Assembly (NCBI GenBank): GCA_029287105.1
Contig: JARFRT010000234.1
Coordinates: forward strand, 1-8,295
Reading direction: 5' to 3'
Source of the DNA: Akkermansiaceae bacterium
GTDB lineage: Bacteria > Verrucomicrobiota > Verrucomicrobiia > Verrucomicrobiales > Akkermansiaceae
Length of the DNA stretch: 8,295 nucleotides
Part shown: piece after piece, positions 1 to 5,877 of the stretch
Layout of the letters: each line of letters begins with the position of its first letter
Numbering within the stretch: the first letter of the stretch is position 1
Translations under genes and position numbers: made by a program
Notes under the pieces: generated by a model
Seen by the model: the letters and a program-made list of their open reading frames with translations, nothing else
Told to the model about the DNA's origin: nothing
Database searches by the model: none

Positions 1-176
1 GCTGGGGCGCCAAAAATGGCAGTCAAGGGACATGGACGATCTACAACGACTGGTTCGACAAACACGTTTACAACATCATCGTGCACAAGCGCCACGTCCC
101 GGCCAGGATCATGAAAATCTTCGCGGACCAACCCCGCGAACTGCCAAGCTGGTACCCCGGTGCCCGCGGGGAGTAG
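1..176 (+). CDS. pepC: C1-family cysteine aminopeptidase (bleomycin hydrolase/PepC type), C-terminal fragment
   Basis: The first complete codon starts at base 3 and the frame runs 57 codons to TAG at 174-176. The gene enters from outside the window, so only its C-terminus is present. The visible protein starts with WGAKNGSQGTW and continues through NDWFDKHVYNIIVHKRHVP to LPSWYPGARGE. This matches the end of the bleomycin hydrolase/aminopeptidase C family: a WG..nG..G.w block right after the catalytic Asn, then a D.WF...VY.vvv.k.hvP segment, then a closing LP.W.P. These are cytosolic papain-fold peptidases that trim N-terminal residues from peptides. The catalytic Cys, His and Asn all lie upstream of the window, so activity cannot be judged. 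Secretion cannot be judged either. The gene faces the esterase gene at 451-1671 across a repeat-filled gap. Family assignment is from remembered motif pattern only. Confidence -1.
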   Translation, partial: WGAKNGSQGTWTIYNDWFDKHVYNIIVHKRHVPARIMKIFADQPRELPSWYPGARGE

Positions 177-231
177 GCTGCGGTTTCGTTTTTTTGACCG
201 CGAAAGAAGACGAAAGGCCGCGAAAGGAAGA

Positions 232-293
232 CTTGGGTTGCGGGCTTGGGTTGCGGGCTTGGGTTGCGGGCTTGGGTTGCGGGCTTGGGTTGC
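232..293 (+). repeat. 13-bp tandem array (CTTGGGTTGCGGG), 4 full units plus a partial
   Basis: Four exact units of CTTGGGTTGCGGG occupy 232-244, 245-257, 258-270 and 271-283. A partial unit, CTTGGGTTGC, follows at 284-293. The matching array in copy 2 (5049-5071) has one full unit plus the same partial, so the two differ by exactly three units. This is typical of expansion or contraction by replication slippage or unequal recombination. Confidence -1.
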
Positions 294-294
294 C

Positions 295-314
295 GAGGGA
301 CAGGAGTGTCCCTC
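295..314. repeat. Perfect 8-bp inverted repeat inside composite repeat copy 1
   Basis: GAGGGACA at 295-302 pairs with TGTCCCTC at 307-314 around the loop GGAG. The 20-bp element is identical at 5073-5092. On the minus strand a GGAG tetranucleotide sits directly 5' of the stem, which resembles the GTAG/GGAG-plus-hairpin layout of REP elements moved by RAYT (TnpA-REP) proteins. That link is inference. There is no T-run after the stem on either strand, so it is not a classical terminator. Confidence -1.
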
Positions 315-391
315 CTCCCTAGACCGCGAAGCGGGTTGACGCAGGGAGTGTCGACAACGCACGTATTCATTCCTGCCCGATGGAGGAGGCG

Positions 392-412
392 GGAGTTTAA
401 AACCTAAAGCTT
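392..412. repeat. GGAGTTT-type AT-rich element, copy 1
   Basis: The stretch starts GGAGTTTAAAACC and ends TAAAGCTT. It resembles the elements flanking pyrE: GGAGTTTGAAACTTAAAG at 5143-5160 in the same orientation, and the reverse complement of 5748-5767. All three lie in gaps and two lie next to the composite repeat, so it is probably a further module of the same intergenic repeat family. Function is unknown. Confidence -1.
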
Positions 413-450
413 CGCGCAAAGGCGGCGGAGCAAGGCATCCACCGGGATGA

Positions 451-1671
451 TTACTTACCTTGCAGCAGTTCGACCATCGCCTTGCCCATGCCCTCACCCA
501 CATTCATGTAAGTCTCTGCGCTGCCGCCGTAGTGACCACCGCTACTTCCACTGGAGACAGGTTTCGAATAGAACACCGCGGCGCTTTCTTTGAATTCAGG
601 GCGATCAGCGAAGGCAAACATCTTTTGAGAAAGAGTTGCGCTCTTGTCATGTTCACCCAATGTGGCACATACAAACTTGGCGTTTGGTGCGTTAAAATCC
701 TTTTTCAGATCATTGAAAAGATAAGCCAGGTTCTTGTCGTAATTCTCGACACTCCCCTTGCCTTCAGCATTTCCCTGCCACCAGAAAAATCCTGCAACTT
801 CGTATTCCTTAGCGCCTGGATAATAGGCAGCTAATTTTCTAAGAGCATCTTGAGCAGCGCCTACGTCTTGGTCATACTGAAGACCTGCATACCAATTTTT
901 TCCTCTATCTGCTTTTACTTTTCTATTCGAACTCTCCGAGTCGCCTTGATATGATTTGCCATCAGCTCCAGTGCCTACCGCACTTGGTGGCAGCAGGTCC
1001 CAGCCCAGAGCACGATTGCCCACGCATGATTTCAATATGAGGACTGGCGCGTCAATAACGTGACCCAGATAATTCCCAATGCCTATTTCCGGGCCAAACT
1101 TTCCACTGCCATTACCATTTTCAGCAGTTAACCAATCATTGTGTCTTAATCCTCCCATACAGAAAAAAACATTGCGAACATCCTTCCGCACGTTCCAGGC
1201 ACCTCCATCATCCACGAGATATGGGTATTTTTCTGCAGCGATTCCCTTAAGTGAGCCTGCATTTCCAAAGCCAAGCATATTGGATTGACCCATCATAATA
1301 AAAACCTGCACCGGCTTGTTCATGTCCGCCTCTTTGCCGTCTGGATCGGGAAGGGCATCAGGGAGAGTTCCCACCTTGGTGGAGCTTCCGGATTTTTGGG
1401 GAGCCGGCTCCTCTTTTTTCCCGTTTTCCTTGAGATAAGTGATATCGGCCTCGGAGAGGATCTTCTGGTTGAACTTCATCTTTTTGCCGTTGGCCAGGAC
1501 CACATTAACCGAGCCGGTCTCGGCGTCGTAGGATGTAAGATCTCCTTCAAACGTTTTGGCACCGTCGGCACTGGTCCATGTTCTGGCTTGTACGCCAACG
1601 ATGAGTAACGCGACGACAGCAGCGATGCCAATCCAATTTTTTCCGAGCTGGGTGAGGTATTTTTTGTTCAT
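451..1671 (-). CDS. Secreted SHD1-like + SASA-domain (sialate O-acetylesterase/CE6-type) acetylesterase
   Basis: A protein of 406 residues. Residues 1-29 look like an export signal: basic MNKK start, hydrophobic WIGIAAVVALLIVGV, then VQA. Residues 30-82 (RTWTSADG, then FEGDL, VNVVLANGKK and LSEADITYLKE) match the SHD1-like domain common in Planctomycetes and Verrucomicrobia secreted proteins. A Lys/Pro/Ser-rich linker covers 83-118. From 121 on it is an SGNH-fold SASA esterase: GQSNM at 128-132 with presumed nucleophile Ser130, FGPEIGIG at 192-199, WWQGNAE at 297-303, and a probable catalytic His380 in GGHYGG. The family removes O-acetyl groups from sialic acids or plant and algal polysaccharides; the substrate here is unknown. 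The start is the only ATG giving a signal peptide, but no Shine-Dalgarno sequence precedes it. The SASA part is AT-richer than the N-terminal part and the neighbouring genes, suggesting a fusion or transfer. Confidence -1.
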   Translation of the reverse strand: MNKKYLTQLGKNWIGIAAVVALLIVGVQARTWTSADGAKTFEGDLTSYDAETGSVNVVLANGKKMKFNQKILSEADITYLKENGKKEEPAPQKSGSSTKVGTLPDALPDPDGKEADMNKPVQVFIMMGQSNMLGFGNAGSLKGIAAEKYPYLVDDGGAWNVRKDVRNVFFCMGGLRHNDWLTAENGNGSGKFGPEIGIGNYLGHVIDAPVLILKSCVGNRALGWDLLPPSAVGTGADGKSYQGDSESSNRKVKADRGKNWYAGLQYDQDVGAAQDALRKLAAYYPGAKEYEVAGFFWWQGNAEGKGSVENYDKNLAYLFNDLKKDFNAPNAKFVCATLGEHDKSATLSQKMFAFADRPEFKESAAVFYSKPVSSGSSGGHYGGSAETYMNVGEGMGKAMVELLQGK

Positions 1672-1911
1672 GGTTTTATGGATGATTGATTATCTGTGTT
1701 CCTATCATAGACAGTGGCTGATCACTATCTAATACGGCTGAAAATTTATTTTCTTACCATGGCTGCGTGATTTTGCAGCCGGGATCCCATCAGAGGCTGG
1801 AGATGTCCAAGCTCACAAGCTTCACGGGTCTGTAGAAAATGCCGGGCGGCTGACAATCATCGTCAGCGGCCCGGCATGGGTGAGTTATTGGGAGTTTTTC
1901 CGATTTACTCC
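1672..1911. other. Intergenic region between the two esterase genes
   Basis: This 240-bp AT-rich gap has no convincing gene. It holds the terminator of the 974-residue esterase (1835-1877) and the upstream region of the 406-residue esterase. A small hairpin, GGCTGC at 1761-1766 with GCAGCC at 1775-1780, lies about 100 bp upstream of the latter's start. A TATGAT-like sequence on the minus strand near 1706-1711 could be a -10 box, but no good -35 is paired with it, so I do not annotate a promoter. The terminator suggests the two esterase genes are transcribed separately. Confidence -1.
1835..1877 (-). terminator. Rho-independent terminator of the 974-residue esterase gene
   Basis: A 16-bp stem with one mismatch pairs 1839-1854 with 1862-1877 around the loop AATCATC (1855-1861). 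It is G+C-rich at its base (ATGCCGGGC with GCCCGGCAT). Read on the minus strand it lies 35 bp after the stop codon at 1912-1914, and the base of the stem runs straight into ATTTTC, a short T-tract. Position, strength and orientation all fit termination of the upstream minus-strand gene. Confidence -1.
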
Positions 1912-4836
1912 TTACTTGCTGGTCTCCGTGACGGCGGTGTCGACCAACTTCTCGATCGCGGCCTTGTCCGCCCAGGCGCTGAGCTCAATGGCCTTGCTCT
2001 TCCCCTTGATCGACTTCGGAGCCGCGGCTTGGGGTGAGAGTGATGAGGCGGGGATGGTGTAGAAGAATGGCGTGTCCTTGCCGCCAAAGTGGTTTTTCCA
2101 ACCGTTGGCAAGCGCGGACAGCTCGGCGCCGTAGTTGGCAGCCTTTGCTCCTTCAAACATGTTTTCGCTGCAGAGGAAAAGGATCCCCCTCAGGCTGGCG
2201 GGGCCAAACGAGTGGGTCAGGACGTTGTAGGCCTGTGAGGCATCGGTGGTGACCGCACTCGCCAGCGACGGATAAGTTCCCCACGGCACGCTATCGGGCA
2301 CCTTCTTGGTGGCGATGAGCTGCGGGATGTATTCGCCCCAGAGCTTTTTCCAGTCGTTCATATAGCGTCTGGCATTGGCGTCATAGTAGTCGTTCCCGGG
2401 CTTGATCGCGGCGAGCTGCTTGTAATCGTCGCTCAGGCTGGGTGCCTCCTTGAGGTAATCATCGGCGATCCAGTGCTTGAGCTCGAGTGGCACGCTCCTG
2501 GCCTTCCTTTCGCCGGGCACTCTCACGCTTGCGGTCCCCTGCATCAGGATGATCCCGACCGGGTTGCCGGACTTGGCGGCGAGGCGTTGGCCCAGTGCCA
2601 GGGCTGGGCCGCTGGCGTCCTCCCAGAACGAGGCGAAGCGGTTGAGCGGGGTGGTCGACACGCACACGCTGTAGCGTCTGGGCCGGCTGGCCATGCCGCC
2701 CTTGGCCTTGCGTTGCATCACGCGCACGATGCCTTTGGATGCCGGATTGCCTTTCACGCCGAGGTCCAAGTTCGGGGTGGCCACATACCAGACGTCACCG
2801 ATGACGATGTTTTTGGCGGCTCTTTCGTGGACGACCTCGCCGTCGATGGTGAATGTCACCTTGAGCGTCTTGGGCGCGGCGCTGGCCTTCATGGCGGGCA
2901 CGACGACCTGCCACTCTTTCATGCCGGCTGTGACCGGGATGGTTTTTTCGACACCGGCGAAACTGAACTTGATAACGGCTTCGCCATCTGCCTCGTATCC
3001 CCAGTCGTGGATTGCGGACCCCCAGATGGTGACGGGCATTCCGGCCTGGAACACGGCATTGTCGCGGAACTGGGTGCTGAGCAGCGGCATCTTGCGGTAG
3101 GCGTAGGATTTACCACCCATGTTAGGATCGGGGACGATGCCGGCGATCTGGATCGGATCGTGGGGCCAGTCCTTGGCGGTCACCATTTTATGATCGTAGA
3201 AAATAAACGGGGTGGTCGGCAGCAGTGCCTTGTTGTAGAGGTTCGGCTGGAACCCGATACCGCCGGTGCCGTAGGAGACGCCGCGCGGGGCTTTGACAGC
3301 AGCAGAGGTGACGATGGCCTTGCCACCCTCGATCTTCACCGTGGCGGGATGCCAGATGCGGTCTTCGCCTGCGAGGTAGAACAGCCCCACCTTGTCGGCT
3401 CCGTTAGGGATAACCGTCGGGACGGCGACGCTCTTGGAGTTGGTTTGGGTTTCGGCGACGACCAGTCCGCCGTCGGCGTGGTCGAATTCGACGATCAGCT
3501 TGTTGCCCTCGACTTGGTAGGACTTGAACATCGGGCCGTCGGCGACGATTTTCCGGCCGTATTGGTTTTTCAGTGCGTGCAGGGCGAGGCGTTGGCCGGG
3601 GATGGCTTTGTTTTGGTAGTGGATGGCGCCTTGGATATCGATCTGGCTGGCCATGTTGGCATTCGGGATATCGCGTGCGCGCCAGGTGCCGGCGCGCATT
3701 TCAGCGGTGGTGCCGATGCTCGGGGGGACACGTGTGCTGTCCTTCTTATTACCGGGGCAGTAGAACTGGTGGAAATAGACCGGTAGTTCCGGGTTGCTCC
3801 AGAGTTGGCGCCAGCCACGGATCATGTTGTGCAGGTTGTTGTAGTAGACCATCCCTTCGTTCATGTTAGCATATCCTTGGTTCCAGATGGCGCCGCGAAT
3901 GGCGCAGGGAATCACCGGGTTGAGGCGGGCGTTGAACAGCCAGGTGGCGTCGCGGTTACCGCTGAGGTTTCCCGGGGTTTTGGTGGGTATTTCCTTGGCA
4001 GGCTTGCCGTCTTTAACCAACTCGGCATTTTCCTTGATCGTGTTTTCGATGTCCTGATAGAACTTGCTCCACGCGGCTTTGTGCTCGGGCGTTGACGGGT
4101 CGGTCTCCAGGGTTTTCCGGTAGATTGCTTTGCTGTAATCGTCCTTGGCATCGACGTATCCGACACGTGGGGTCCACGCCTGGATGGCGGTCTGGCTGAA
4201 CGAGCAGTTGAGGATGCCGATGGGCACGCCGAGCTCCCCATAAAGCTTGTGGGCAAAGGCGAAAGCGATGGCGCTGTAATCTGCATATTCACCGTTTTTC
4301 CATGCGCCTTCGGCGTGTTCGATCGGGTGGAGGGCAGAATAGTAATTGGTCACGGTGAACTCACGGATCGGGGCGATACCGTCTTTGTCTTCCACGGTTA
4401 AATCCTTGCAAACGCTCTTGCCGACAAGCCATTGCATGTTGGATTGTCCGGACGCCATCCAGACCTCACCGACGAGGATATTTTTGAGTGTGACCTTCTT
4501 TCCCGTACTTTCGGCGATCACCATTTCAGCGGGTTTGAAACTGGCTTTGAGCGGGTCGAGTGTAAGCATCCACTTGCCGTCATCACCCGCGGTGGCCGAC
4601 TTCGTCTGGCCGGCGAATGCCGCCGTCACCTTGGTGCCCGGCTTGCTCCAGCCCCAGACGGGGACCTTCATCTGCCGCTGTAAGATCGCATTATCGGCAA
4701 AAGGTGCGCCGAGTTCGATGGCTGGCTTGGCTTTTGCCGCAGTCTTGGCTGCAGCGGAACTGGCAGCATGGACACCCAGGCTACTTGCAAACAGCACCAT
4801 GAGCGCCAGCGATTTTGATTGGAGTAATTGTTTCAT
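1912..4836 (-). CDS. Secreted sialate O-acetylesterase with a degenerate second esterase module
   Basis: The protein is 974 residues from the ATG at 4834-4836. An in-frame ATG 99 bases further upstream (4935) is rejected because the extra residues look untranslated and would hide the signal peptide MKQLLQSKSLALMVLFASSL...VHA (1-24). Residues 38-550 form a complete SIAE-like enzyme: a jelly-roll start (GAPFADNAILQRQ...VPVWGW), VGEVWMASGQSNM at 122-134 with nucleophile Ser132, IWNQGYANMNEG at 317-328, probable catalytic His406 in AIHYQNK followed by GQRLALHAL, and the usual NLYNKALLPTTPF end at 532-544. Residues 583-930 repeat the layout: LSTQFRDNAVFQAGMPVTIWG, then IVIGDVWYVATPNLD, then ENMFEG...LANGWKNHF. 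Here GQSNM is replaced by TPNLD and WNQG is lost, so this half should be catalytically dead. The tail is Lys/Ala-rich. The family removes O-acetyl groups from sugars outside the cytoplasm; the exact substrate is unknown. No Shine-Dalgarno sequence is visible. Confidence -1.
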   Translation of the reverse strand: MKQLLQSKSLALMVLFASSLGVHAASSAAAKTAAKAKPAIELGAPFADNAILQRQMKVPVWGWSKPGTKVTAAFAGQTKSATAGDDGKWMLTLDPLKASFKPAEMVIAESTGKKVTLKNILVGEVWMASGQSNMQWLVGKSVCKDLTVEDKDGIAPIREFTVTNYYSALHPIEHAEGAWKNGEYADYSAIAFAFAHKLYGELGVPIGILNCSFSQTAIQAWTPRVGYVDAKDDYSKAIYRKTLETDPSTPEHKAAWSKFYQDIENTIKENAELVKDGKPAKEIPTKTPGNLSGNRDATWLFNARLNPVIPCAIRGAIWNQGYANMNEGMVYYNNLHNMIRGWRQLWSNPELPVYFHQFYCPGNKKDSTRVPPSIGTTAEMRAGTWRARDIPNANMASQIDIQGAIHYQNKAIPGQRLALHALKNQYGRKIVADGPMFKSYQVEGNKLIVEFDHADGGLVVAETQTNSKSVAVPTVIPNGADKVGLFYLAGEDRIWHPATVKIEGGKAIVTSAAVKAPRGVSYGTGGIGFQPNLYNKALLPTTPFIFYDHKMVTAKDWPHDPIQIAGIVPDPNMGGKSYAYRKMPLLSTQFRDNAVFQAGMPVTIWGSAIHDWGYEADGEAVIKFSFAGVEKTIPVTAGMKEWQVVVPAMKASAAPKTLKVTFTIDGEVVHERAAKNIVIGDVWYVATPNLDLGVKGNPASKGIVRVMQRKAKGGMASRPRRYSVCVSTTPLNRFASFWEDASGPALALGQRLAAKSGNPVGIILMQGTASVRVPGERKARSVPLELKHWIADDYLKEAPSLSDDYKQLAAIKPGNDYYDANARRYMNDWKKLWGEYIPQLIATKKVPDSVPWGTYPSLASAVTTDASQAYNVLTHSFGPASLRGILFLCSENMFEGAKAANYGAELSALANGWKNHFGGKDTPFFYTIPASSLSPQAAAPKSIKGKSKAIELSAWADKAAIEKLVDTAVTETSK

Positions 4837-4977
4837 AATGATTGTGTGGTCAATGTGTGGGAATAAACGTCTAAAGTCGGCTCTGATACGACCCGGTTCC
4901 GGCCGGTATTTCAGCTGAACGGAAGAAAGTCGCAAGCAGGCATGGTATGCAAGTTTTTTAAAGCGCGAATGAGAGGA

Positions 4978-5000
4978 CTTGGGTTGGGGACTTGGGTTGC
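4978..5000 (+). repeat. Isolated pair of 13-bp-period units
   Basis: CTTGGGTTGGGGA (4978-4990) is followed in the same 13-bp register by CTTGGGTTGC (4991-5000). These match the tandem unit of the composite repeat with two changed bases in the first copy. They lie just upstream of composite copy 2, outside its shared boundary, as if a second, partial repeat had been inserted or the module had been duplicated. Confidence -1.
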
Positions 5001-5008
5001 TACTTCAA

Positions 5009-5118
5009 TTTTTAACCGCGAAAAGACGCGAAAAAAGACGAAAGGAGACTTGGGTTGCGGGCTTGGGTTGCCGAGGGACAGGAGTGTCCCTCCTCCCCAG
5101 GCCCGCGAAGCGGGTTGA
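5009..5118 (+). repeat. Composite intergenic repeat, copy 2
   Basis: This 110-bp block has the same order and orientation as 189-339. It has T5, AACCGCGAAA, a GACGCGAAA and GACGAAAGG stretch, one full 13-bp unit plus a partial (5049-5071), the identical hairpin GAGGGACA/TGTCCCTC (5073-5092), and a 5-bp stem CCCGC-GAA-GCGGG (5102-5114) ending in GGGTTGA. Copy 1 lies between convergent genes while this copy lies between divergent genes, so a dedicated terminator role is unlikely. Confidence -1.
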
Positions 5119-5133
5119 AGTAGCCTGTCTTAC

Positions 5134-5167
5134 TTGGTTTTTGGAGTTTGAAACTTAAAGTTTAATG
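5134..5167. repeat. TTTGGAGTTT element upstream of pyrE (left arm of the flanking inverted pair)
   Basis: TTGGTTTTTGGAGTTT followed by GAAACTTAAAGTTTA lies immediately before pyrE. The reverse complement of the sequence just after pyrE (about 5746-5775) matches it at roughly 25 of 31 positions by eye, so pyrE is bracketed by an imperfect inverted repeat. A related stretch occurs at 392-412. It may overlap the pyrE 5' untranslated region. Confidence -1.
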
Positions 5168-5181
5168 CTTACCCTCCCCTC

Positions 5182-5748
5182 ATGTCCAACGATGATATCC
5201 GCGCGCAACTGAAGGCGCTGCTGCTTGAGAAGTCCGTCCGCACCGGTGAATTCACCCTCGCCTCGGGGAAAACCTCCGACCTTTATATCGATTGCCGGGT
5301 CACCGCCATGGATCCGGTGGGCGCCAACCTGATTGGGCGCCTTGGCTGGGAAACGGTCAAGGCCGAGATCGCCAACCGAGGGCTGGACGTCCAGGCCATC
5401 GGCGGCATGACGCTCGGTGCCGACCCGATCTCACTCGCGGTCGGCATGACCTCGGCCGCGGATGAAAAACCCCTGCAGGTCTTCACCGTGCGCAAGGAAC
5501 CCAAGGGACACGGCAAGGGCAAACAGATCGAGGGAAATTTCTCGGAGGGCGACACCATCGTCGTCGTCGATGATGTCATCACCACCGGAGGCTCCACCAT
5601 CAAGGCCATGGATGTCATCGAGGCGGCCGGTGGAAAAGTTGCCTTTGCCCTGGTACTGGTGGATCGCGAAGAGGGTGGCCGTGAGGCGATCGAGGCCCGT
5701 GGGGTCCCGGTCATCCCGCTGTTTTCCCGTAGTACGCTGTTGGGTTAA
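5182..5748 (+). CDS. pyrE: Orotate phosphoribosyltransferase
   Basis: A 188-residue cytosolic enzyme that joins orotate to PRPP to give orotidine monophosphate, the fifth step of UMP synthesis. The length is normal for bacterial OPRTases. The N-terminal FTLASGKTSDLYID at 24-37 is the family signature that helps bind orotate. GGMTLGADPI lies at 74-83. The flexible catalytic loop with VRKEPKGHGKGKQIEG is at 103-118, with conserved Arg, Lys and His. The PRPP-binding motif IVVVDDVITTGGS is at 126-138. Nothing appears truncated. The ATG at 5182 is preceded by pyrimidine-rich sequence without a Shine-Dalgarno motif, but it gives the expected start of the family fold. No pyrF or other pyr gene is visible nearby, and no attenuator hairpin of PyrR type was recognised. 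Confidence -1.
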   Translation: MSNDDIRAQLKALLLEKSVRTGEFTLASGKTSDLYIDCRVTAMDPVGANLIGRLGWETVKAEIANRGLDVQAIGGMTLGADPISLAVGMTSAADEKPLQVFTVRKEPKGHGKGKQIEGNFSEGDTIVVVDDVITTGGSTIKAMDVIEAAGGKVAFALVLVDREEGGREAIEARGVPVIPLFSRSTLLG

Positions 5749-5775
5749 GTTTTAAGCTTTAAACTCCAAATACCA
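5746..5775. repeat. Right arm of the inverted pair flanking pyrE
   Basis: The stretch contains AAGTTTTAAGCTTTAAACTCC and continues AAATACCAA. Its reverse complement resembles 5134-5164. It overlaps the pyrE stop codon by three bases. The AGTTT/AAACT ends could form a weak AT-only hairpin after pyrE, but this does not look like a good terminator, so read-through into cinA is possible. Confidence -1.
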
Positions 5776-5807
5776 AGGGGGAGAAACTCCAAAACCCAAA
5801 CTCCAAA
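5761..5807 (+). repeat. Three copies of AAACTCCAAA
   Basis: The 10-mer AAACTCCAAA occurs at 5761-5770, 5784-5793 and 5798-5807. Its reverse complement TTTGGAGTTT occurs at 5140-5149. The first copy belongs to the right arm of the pair flanking pyrE; the others show internal duplication of the same short motif. The pyrE-cinA gap is low-complexity A/C-rich sequence built from this unit. Confidence -1.
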
Positions 5808-5810
5808 AAA

Positions 5811-5837
5811 CCAACAAGAACGGCGGGTGGTTGTTGG
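5811..5837 (+). other. Stem-loop in the pyrE-cinA gap
   Basis: CCAACAA (5811-5817) pairs perfectly with TTGTTGG (5831-5837) around a 13-base G-rich loop. It is 30 bp upstream of the cinA ribosome binding site. There is no T-run after it, so it is not a clear terminator. It could influence the pyrE-cinA mRNA, or be another part of the repeat. Confidence -1.
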
Positions 5838-5867
5838 AAGGGCTACGCGGCTGGAAGCCACGGCCAC

Positions 5868-5871
5868 AGGA
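5868..5871 (+). promoter_or_regulatory. Shine-Dalgarno sequence deciding the cinA start
   Basis: AGGA lies six bases before the ATG at 5878-5880. It supports that start over an in-frame ATG at 5827, whose extra 17 residues fall in repeat-like sequence. It is the only clear Shine-Dalgarno motif at a gene start in this window. Confidence -1.
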
Positions 5872-5877
5872 AAAAAA

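Larger units (their letters stand above)
189..339 (+). repeat. Composite intergenic repeat, copy 1
   Basis: This 151-bp block has the same ordered modules as 5009-5118, in the same orientation: a T-run followed by (A/G)ACCGCGAAA, a purine-rich GACGAAAGG stretch, a tandem array of a 13-bp unit, a perfect 8-bp-stem hairpin, and a small CCGC-GAA-GCGG hairpin ending in GCGGGTTGA. It fills most of the 274-bp gap between the convergent peptidase fragment and esterase gene. I see no plausible gene in this gap. Reading frames across it consist of repeated Gly/Leu- or Pro/Gln-rich strings produced by the repeat itself. Confidence -1.
4837..5181. other. Divergent intergenic region between the large esterase gene and pyrE
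   Basis: These 345 bp must carry promoters for both the minus-strand esterase and the + strand pyrE. I find no gene. The left part (4837-4970) is unique sequence and contains a perfect 10-bp palindrome, TTCAGCTGAA, at 4910-4919, a possible but unproven operator. From about 4978 on the gap is almost entirely repeat: two 13-bp units, composite repeat copy 2 (5009-5118), and a GGAGTTT element (about 5134-5167) that ends 15 bp before the pyrE start. No convincing -35/-10 pair was found for either gene. Confidence -1.

Noticed and set aside
232..293. Possible CRISPR array
   Set aside because: The units are 13 bp, directly abutting and without spacers, and no cas gene is present. It is a simple tandem repeat.
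32..370. Small frames over 32-322 (+) and 68-370 (-)
   Set aside because: Both read through the tandem repeat and overlap the peptidase end in another frame. Their Gly/Leu or Pro/Gln repeats come from the DNA repeat.
2473..3786. Long open frame of 437 codons on the + strand, opposite the large esterase
   Set aside because: It lies wholly antisense to a well-supported family member, is rich in Gly/Asp/Val/His as expected of a mirrored G+C-rich frame, and shows no domain motif.
4837..4935. N-terminal extension of the large esterase from the ATG at 4935
   Set aside because: It would put 33 polar residues before a clear signal peptide. The Met at 4836 gives a normal exported protein start.
5283..5714. 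Minus-strand frame of 143 codons inside pyrE
   Set aside because: It is antisense to a complete, motif-rich pyrE, is Ser/Pro/Thr-rich, and shows no recognisable domain.
5827..5877. N-terminal extension of CinA from the ATG at 5827
   Set aside because: CinA proteins begin close to the strand before TGSELL. The ATG at 5878 has a good Shine-Dalgarno, and the extension is repeat-like sequence.
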